DNA of 36,849 nucleotides, taken from NCBI GenBank assembly GCA_050012355.1, contig JBEKHI010000027.1, positions 1-36,849 on the forward strand, given 5' to 3'. The position numbers were made by a program, and so were the translations under genes. Source of the DNA: JBEKHI01 sp050012355 (GTDB lineage Bacteria > Actinomycetota > Actinomycetes > Streptosporangiales > Streptosporangiaceae). How positions within the stretch are numbered: the first letter of the stretch is position 1; each line of letters begins with the position of its first letter. This document shows, one piece after another, positions 33,101 through 36,849 of this stretch. The notes under the pieces were generated by a model. It saw nothing but the letters and a program-made list of their open reading frames with translations, was not told where the DNA came from and did not search any database.

Positions 33101-33733
33101 CTAGTCGCAGCGGCAGGTCAGCACGGCGCGGATGGACATCGGCACCTCGCTCAGCGAGCTCACCGGGCCGTCGGGGTAGGCGAGCCGCACCGATGCCACG
33201 CCGCTGCTGGTAAATACCAGCAGTTCCAGCCCGAATCGATCCAGGCCGCGCGGCAGGACGTACTCGGCCGCGGTAAGACCGTGGGCCTGGACGCAGGCGA
33301 CGAGTTCGGCGGTGTGGCATCGCTCCAGGTGATTCACGACCGCGGGCGCCTCGCGCCAGAACGGGTCGGGAGCCGCCGCCCCGTATTCGCCGGGGGTGAT
33401 CGGCGCCGGGTTCGCTCCAGTGAACTCCAGCGACTTGAGTATCACCGGGTAGCCGCCGTGCCATCCGCCCGGGCGGGTCAGACCGGTGATCCGGAGGGAA
33501 CTGAACGGCGTCGGCGCTGGAACGGCGAGAGTCACGATGGCCGGCTCGTCGGCGAGGTCACGTGCTAGCGCCGATCCGCCGTGCGGCAGCAGCACCGGCC
33601 GGCCCGTGCGATCGGCCCGCATCGGGACCGTATCCCGCGCTCCCGCCCAGCTGACGGTCGCGGCGAAAGCGCGTGCCATCGTCGTCCGCGCCAGCTCGGC
33701 GAGCGGCGGTCCGGGCAGTACGTCGAAATCCAT
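33101..33733 (-). CDS. DUF2470 (heme-iron utilisation-type) protein under an iron box
   Basis: A 210-residue protein. The N-terminal part resembles a flavin-reductase/pyridoxamine-oxidase-like split barrel (MRADRTGRPVLLPHGGSALA, AIVTLAVPAP). The C-terminal 75 residues fit DUF2470 (VNHLERCHTAELVACVQAHG, LDRFGLELLVFTSSGVASVR). It ends in TCRCD, two Cys that might bind metal. Related HugZ-type proteins release iron from heme. A perfect 19-bp iron box sits 13-31 bases before ATG 33733 and no ribosome site is visible. It is therefore probably transcribed leaderless and repressed by IdeR/DmdR when iron is plentiful. Siderophore-handling is the alternative role. Confidence 0.82.
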   Translation of the reverse strand: MDFDVLPGPPLAELARTTMARAFAATVSWAGARDTVPMRADRTGRPVLLPHGGSALARDLADEPAIVTLAVPAPTPFSSLRITGLTRPGGWHGGYPVILKSLEFTGANPAPITPGEYGAAAPDPFWREAPAVVNHLERCHTAELVACVQAHGLTAAEYVLPRGLDRFGLELLVFTSSGVASVRLAYPDGPVSSLSEVPMSIRAVLTCRCD

Positions 33734-33745
33734 GCATCTTTTTTA

Positions 33746-33764
33746 TTAGGTAAGGCTTACCTAA
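33746..33764. promoter_or_regulatory. IdeR/DmdR iron box
   Basis: TTAGGTAAGGCTTACCTAA is a perfect 19-bp odd palindrome and matches the actinobacterial DtxR/IdeR consensus closely. It ends 13 bases before the DUF2470 start codon and overlaps the likely -10 region. It could also affect the rightward gene at 33837. Confidence 0.9.
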
Positions 33765-33836
33765 GTCAAGGGTTGGATCGGAACTCCGTTGCGCTGCGTG
33801 CCTGGGAACTGGTGCGATTGGCGCTGCCGGTCTAGT

Positions 33837-34532
33837 GTGAATAGGGTGATACTGGCGGTAACGCTCGCGGGCCTGCTGTCGGCGACTGTCGTGGCAGTGC
33901 TCGTGTGGACCGCGCGCAAGTTGCGTATCAGCAGCCTCGACGCGCAGGCGCTCGCGGTGAAGATCGCGGTCCCCAAGCCGGCTTCCGCGCTGGACTGGCC
34001 GGAACTGCTGGTCCGGGCCGTCGTCCCGCAACCGGATGAGCCGTGGCTCGTCCTGCTGGACGTCAGCTGGCCCGGGCATCCTGGACGTGGTGCCACGCTG
34101 CTGGTGGCGCTGGACCGTTCGGATCAGACGGCGTTGCGGCTGCTATTCCGCTGGTGCGATGGGCAGGCGTCGATCGCGCCGACCCGGGGGCTGGGCAGGG
34201 AACTTGAATTGCGCCGGCGGCAGAGCCTGGAGCGAGTCCGCGGCAGTCTAGTGGCCGAGGACGTCACGCTCGCTTCCTTATATACAGGTGCGCGCCGCTC
34301 CCCCCAGCCGAGGAGCGGCGCGCGTTGCCTACTAGATCAGGAAGCTCGCTTCCAGGTGACGGAGAAACCGTTGCCGCTGCTGTTCAGCGCGCCAGGCTGC
34401 GCCTTCACGTTGTCGGAGCTGTCAACCATTGTTATCTCGTCATCGGTGAACGAGGAGATGACGCCGGAGGTCGAGCCCTCGGTGACGCTGGCACTGCTGG
34501 CCGTCCACGAGCTGAAGTCGGTCAGCGGGTAG
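33837..34532 (+). CDS. Membrane-anchored protein of unknown function, 3' end uncertain
   Basis: GTG 33837 opens with one membrane segment (VILAVTLAGLLSATVVAVLVW, residues about 4-24), then TARKLRISSLDAQAL and a soluble domain of about 120 residues (ALDWPELLVRAVVPQPDEPW, ATLLVALDRSDQTALRLLFR). No family recognised. The frame has no stop before the 12-bp-arm terminator at 34290-34323. It continues through that hairpin and 195 bases antisense into the peptidase gene before stopping at 34532. Residues beyond about 150 are probably not part of the evolved protein. The divergent iron-box promoter lies about 75 bases upstream. Confidence 0.55.
   Translation: MNRVILAVTLAGLLSATVVAVLVWTARKLRISSLDAQALAVKIAVPKPASALDWPELLVRAVVPQPDEPWLVLLDVSWPGHPGRGATLLVALDRSDQTALRLLFRWCDGQASIAPTRGLGRELELRRRQSLERVRGSLVAEDVTLASLYTGARRSPQPRSGARCLLDQEARFQVTEKPLPLLFSAPGCAFTLSELSTIVISSSVNEEMTPEVEPSVTLALLAVHELKSVSG
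34290..34323. terminator. Bidirectional terminator hairpin
   Basis: GCGCGCCGCTCC and GGAGCGGCGCGC are perfect 12-bp arms with a 10-base loop, 13 bases after the peptidase stop codon (34337). There is no U-tract, as is common in high-GC actinobacteria. Confidence 0.8.
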
Positions 34533-35209
34533 ACGTTGTCGCCGCTTGAACAGCACGGCGCCTCGGCGATCCACTCGGCGCTGCTGTCGGCGGCACCGGA
34601 GTAGGTCTGAGTGGTGCTGAAGCTGTCCGCGGTGTCCGAGGAGTCGGTAACGGCCATCGTGTAGCTGGAGCCGCTGCGGACGACCGAGGCGGTGATGCTG
34701 TTACCAGGCGAGACGTCGTTGACTACCTGGACGTCGTTCAGTGGGTATAGCTCCCACCAGTCGTAGTAGTACTTGGCGCCTTCGTAGCACTCGATGAGCG
34801 TGCCGTCCTGCTCAACCGTGTCACTGCTGTAGCCGTCAATACCGACCCAGAACGCGGCCAGCGACGTGGTGTCGCCGCTGCAGGTTCCCGTCGGCTCGGT
34901 CCAGCTCGCGGCGACCTTGCTGAAGCTGCTCCCAGTGTCGGCGTAACCGGACCAGTTGGTGCTGTCTACCTGGGAGAGCCCCTTAACGCTGGTCTTGTGG
35001 CTGGTGACCCTGAGCGTGGGGGAGCGGTCGAAGCCGACAGCGATGTCCTTGATCGCTGCCCGCGCAGTGGCCGCGGCCTCGGCCCGTTGCGTGGCGGCGG
35101 GAGTGGTGCTCGCGGAGGCGCTCGCTGACGCGGCTAGGCCAGTGAAGAGCGCGAGTGCCGGGAGCGCTGCTATGAGAGCGATTTTGGCGATTCTAGAGCG
35201 ACGATCCAT
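34337..35209 (-). CDS. G1-family (eqolisin) secreted peptidase
   Basis: An acid-active glutamic peptidase of 290 residues from ATG 35209 (MDRRSRIAKIALIAALPAL), with AGAGG upstream. The signal peptide is cut near LAASASASA. A propeptide of about 45 residues follows, then the mature two-sheet fold. Family hallmarks are NWSGYADTG (85-93), FWVGIDGYSSDTVEQDGTLIE with the catalytic Gln134, YYYDWWELYP and SSAEWIAEAPCC holding the catalytic Glu (E212 or E216). CysCys pairs suggest disulfides. These enzymes act outside the cell at low pH. The ORF opens further upstream at 35362, but that part is not signal-like. A terminator hairpin closes the gene. Confidence 0.93.
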   Translation of the reverse strand: MDRRSRIAKIALIAALPALALFTGLAASASASASTTPAATQRAEAAATARAAIKDIAVGFDRSPTLRVTSHKTSVKGLSQVDSTNWSGYADTGSSFSKVAASWTEPTGTCSGDTTSLAAFWVGIDGYSSDTVEQDGTLIECYEGAKYYYDWWELYPLNDVQVVNDVSPGNSITASVVRSGSSYTMAVTDSSDTADSFSTTQTYSGAADSSAEWIAEAPCCSSGDNVYPLTDFSSWTASSASVTEGSTSGVISSFTDDEITMVDSSDNVKAQPGALNSSGNGFSVTWKRAS

Positions 35210-36055
35210 GTACGGGGTGCCTCTCGTCTCGTCTATGGCGGCCGTGGGTGGCCGCCTGCGACCAGACGGTAACGTTTGCGCATGTAGCTGTAAATACCTC
35301 CGAGTAGCCCCACTTTCACCTGATTTGTTTCCCGGCAGGTCAGGGCGCTTGTAGGTTTGCACAAAGTCGCCAATTGATCACTGGTGGTTCTGAGATCCAA
35401 CGAGCCCGGTGGTCTGCCCTGACCCCCATGGTGCAGCGCTGACCGGCCGCGCCGCGCCCCGTGGCGCAATAGCCATATACGGAACATTTCACCCCTTCTA
35501 CAGGGCTGTCGATGTCCCATTGCTGGGGCTATTGCGCCATCAATGTCCCATCGCTGGGGTGGGGGGAGTAGTTCCGGAGGTTCCCGAACATGACATAGCG
35601 GACATTCGGGGCCGGGTACCGACGCACAGTGAATTCGCCCATCCGAAGGGTGTAACTGGGATATCGGGCCCTTGGTTGTGCGCTAGAAATCCGATCACAT
35701 CTAGCCGCGCCGTGGGACACGAAGCTGCTGGCTAGCGTGTTGCGGGAACGGGAGTACGTGACAGGTGAGGGGATAGTAATGTCACTTGCTGAGGTTGTTA
35801 CCGGGCTCCCGGAATCGCTGGCTCGCCATTGACGGCGGGATTATCGGCTACCTGATCTGCGGGATTACGGCACTGGCGTGTAGGGTCGGGCGGATGCCGG
35901 GTCCATCCAATTTCTGCTGGCATGCACCTGTACGTGCGGCTTGCCCTTCCGGAGCGATGTGCCTGGCAGTGCTGACGCTCATCGCTGGAACCAGATTCGC
36001 CGTAACGATCCGCGGGTGAACCCTCGATGGCGGTCGGGCTGAACTTCAGCCTGGG
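35210..36055. other. Long gap with repeat copy D and a possible mini-ORF
   Basis: About 850 bases without a supported gene. It contains repeat copy D (35495-35557, extension from about 35465). At 35779 GAGGGGATAGT precedes ATG and a 17-codon frame MSLAEVVTGLPESLARH, which ends at TGA. This may be a leader peptide or the stub of a lost gene. The stretch 35830-36050 has an open frame but no family features. Confidence 0.45.
35495..35557 (+). repeat. 63-bp interspersed repeat, copy D
   Basis: CTTCTAC at 35495, core 35511-35557, same 16-base offset and no gaps relative to the other copies. The half-sites are GATGTCCCATT and AATGTCCCATC. The 5' extension (GCAATAGCCATATACGGAAC) aligns with copy C but is about eight bases shorter. 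Confidence 0.75.
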
Positions 36056-36712
36056 CTACGACCTGCCGCTTTGCAGCTGGACTCGCGGCAGCAGGGCGAC
36101 CCAGCCCCGGTACGGCGCCCACCGGGTGCTGAGCTCGGCGAGCTCGGCGGAGAACGGGCCGATGCCCGGCAGCGTGCGCAGCTGCGCCAGCGCATCGGCG
36201 GTCGGCATCGCGCGCAGCCTGGCGGCGTCGAGTTCACCGGCGAGCGGCGCCCCGCTGACGGTGAGGCGCTCGCCGTACCGCTGGGCGATGCGTTCCTTGA
36301 TCGCGGCGGCCTGGGTCATCCGGATCCGGTTCCCGATGATCGTCTAGGCGGCGGCCTCGTATGGCGAACCGAAACACACCGGTCGCAGCCCTGAGTACCT
36401 AGCAGCCAAGTCGGCGACGACCGGGTCGGCGTCGGCGACCTGGCCGAATCCGCCGCCGTCGACGTCGAGCGAGAAGACCCGGGCCAGCTGGGCAGCCGCG
36501 GCGTCAGGCCTGGCATCACCGGTCAACTCGGCGAGCACGGTGCCGTCTTCGGCCTGGTGCACCGCCGCGCCGAGGGCCGAGTGGCCGTCATCGGCGGGCA
36601 AGGCCAGCCGGATCGCCTCGTCGGGGGCGCCGCCGGGGTAGCGGGCCGGGGTGAAATCCTCCAGGAACCGGCTCTTGCGCGAATTTTGTGATGCTCTACG
36701 CTGCGTAACCAC
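36056..36712 (-). pseudogene. HhH-GPD family DNA glycosylase (AlkA/3-methyladenine type), decayed
   Basis: The N-terminal part (FLEDFTPARYPGGAPDEAIR, HSALGAAVHQAEDGTVLAEL, RYSGLRPVCFGSPYEAAA) matches the family. It then meets TAG (36344-36346) exactly where the family has Trp (EAAAW). The same frame goes on with TIIGNRIRMTQAAAIKERIA and the helix-hairpin-helix LPGIGPFSAEL. Two in-frame pieces of roughly 40 residues each are missing: one after LTVSGAPL, the other right after SAEL, which removes the catalytic-Asp segment. The second deletion joint is a tandem 9-bp repeat (GAGCTCGGC twice, 36131-36148), as expected from slippage or recombination between short repeats. The true N-terminus upstream of 36712 is not recognisable. 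Non-functional as a base-excision enzyme. Confidence 0.85.
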
Positions 36713-36849
36713 TTCCGAGCGGCCTCCACCACAGGCGCAGGCGACCCGGCATCTGAGTTTGCCTCCTCAACCGGACATTCCAGGCATGAAAGCGACAATC
36801 TCGTGCGCTGTTCCACGGTGTAGGTCAAGATAGTGGAAGTCTCTTATCT

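Noticed and set aside
1..36849. CRISPR array, tRNA or rRNA genes
   Set aside because: No regular short repeats with spacers and no cloverleaf or rRNA-like sequence was noticed by eye; a dedicated search was not possible here.

Overview
The window is a high-GC stretch (GTG/TTG starts, strong GGAGG-type ribosome sites alongside apparently leaderless genes) whose gene content fits an Actinomycetota chromosome: glucosyl-3-phosphoglycerate synthase, an LCP cell-wall ligase, a perfect 19-bp IdeR/DmdR-type iron box, a LacI-controlled araBDA operon and an acid-type G1 (eqolisin) peptidase. The peptidase and the soil-type catabolism hint at an acid-tolerant soil actinomycete, but that is inference. 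No rRNA, tRNA or CRISPR array was recognised.

Layout. 1-1.8 kb: the inner part and right end of a decayed ISAzo13-family insertion sequence that has cut off the 3' end of an LCP gene (1.8-2.9 kb). 3.2-8.2 kb: L-arabinose catabolism, read leftward as lacI-type regulator, araB, araD, araA, with matched operators. 8.3-11.4 kb: a small protein made of five 16-residue repeats, a TetR repressor divergent from a 14-TM drug exporter, and a small tail-anchored protein. 11.5-16 kb: ribokinase, then a CYTH-like/CHAD protein translationally coupled to an orphan ParA ATPase, facing an aromatic-acid exporter-like protein. 16.7-26.4 kb: gpgS, cysS, then a leftward block of gltX, a Sco-type copper/thiol protein, a SWIM-SNF2 helicase and a CLC chloride channel whose frame runs 540 bp antisense into cysS. 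26.5-31.3 kb: aquaporin, a divergent SRPBCC/MarR pair, a VapBC toxin-antitoxin module, a GlxA-type regulator divergent from an EamA exporter coupled to a small ABM-like protein. 31.5-36.8 kb: an orphan secreted protein, DUF488, an iron-box-controlled DUF2470 protein, a membrane-anchored orphan, a G1 peptidase and a decayed HhH-GPD DNA glycosylase.

How the parts work together. AraB, AraD and AraA convert L-arabinose to D-xylulose-5-phosphate, with the adjacent LacI protein as the obvious arabinose switch. Several divergent regulator/target pairs (TetR/MFS, MarR/SRPBCC, GlxA-type/EamA) have palindromic candidate operators or very short shared promoters. CHAD proteins are associated with polyphosphate and ParA ATPases place cargo, so the coupled CHAD-ParA pair is the best candidate for an undescribed two-protein system. 

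The strongest unexplained non-coding signal is a 63-bp element present four times (3.1, 8.8, 16.2 and 35.5 kb), always intergenic, always in the same orientation and gap-free alignable, containing two odd palindromes of the form GATGGNCCATC. Long perfect inverted repeats overlapping stop codons (11.07, 17.70 kb) and twin 17-bp palindromes each covering the stop codon of one of two convergent genes (14.68 kb) are further structure that the gene annotation does not explain.
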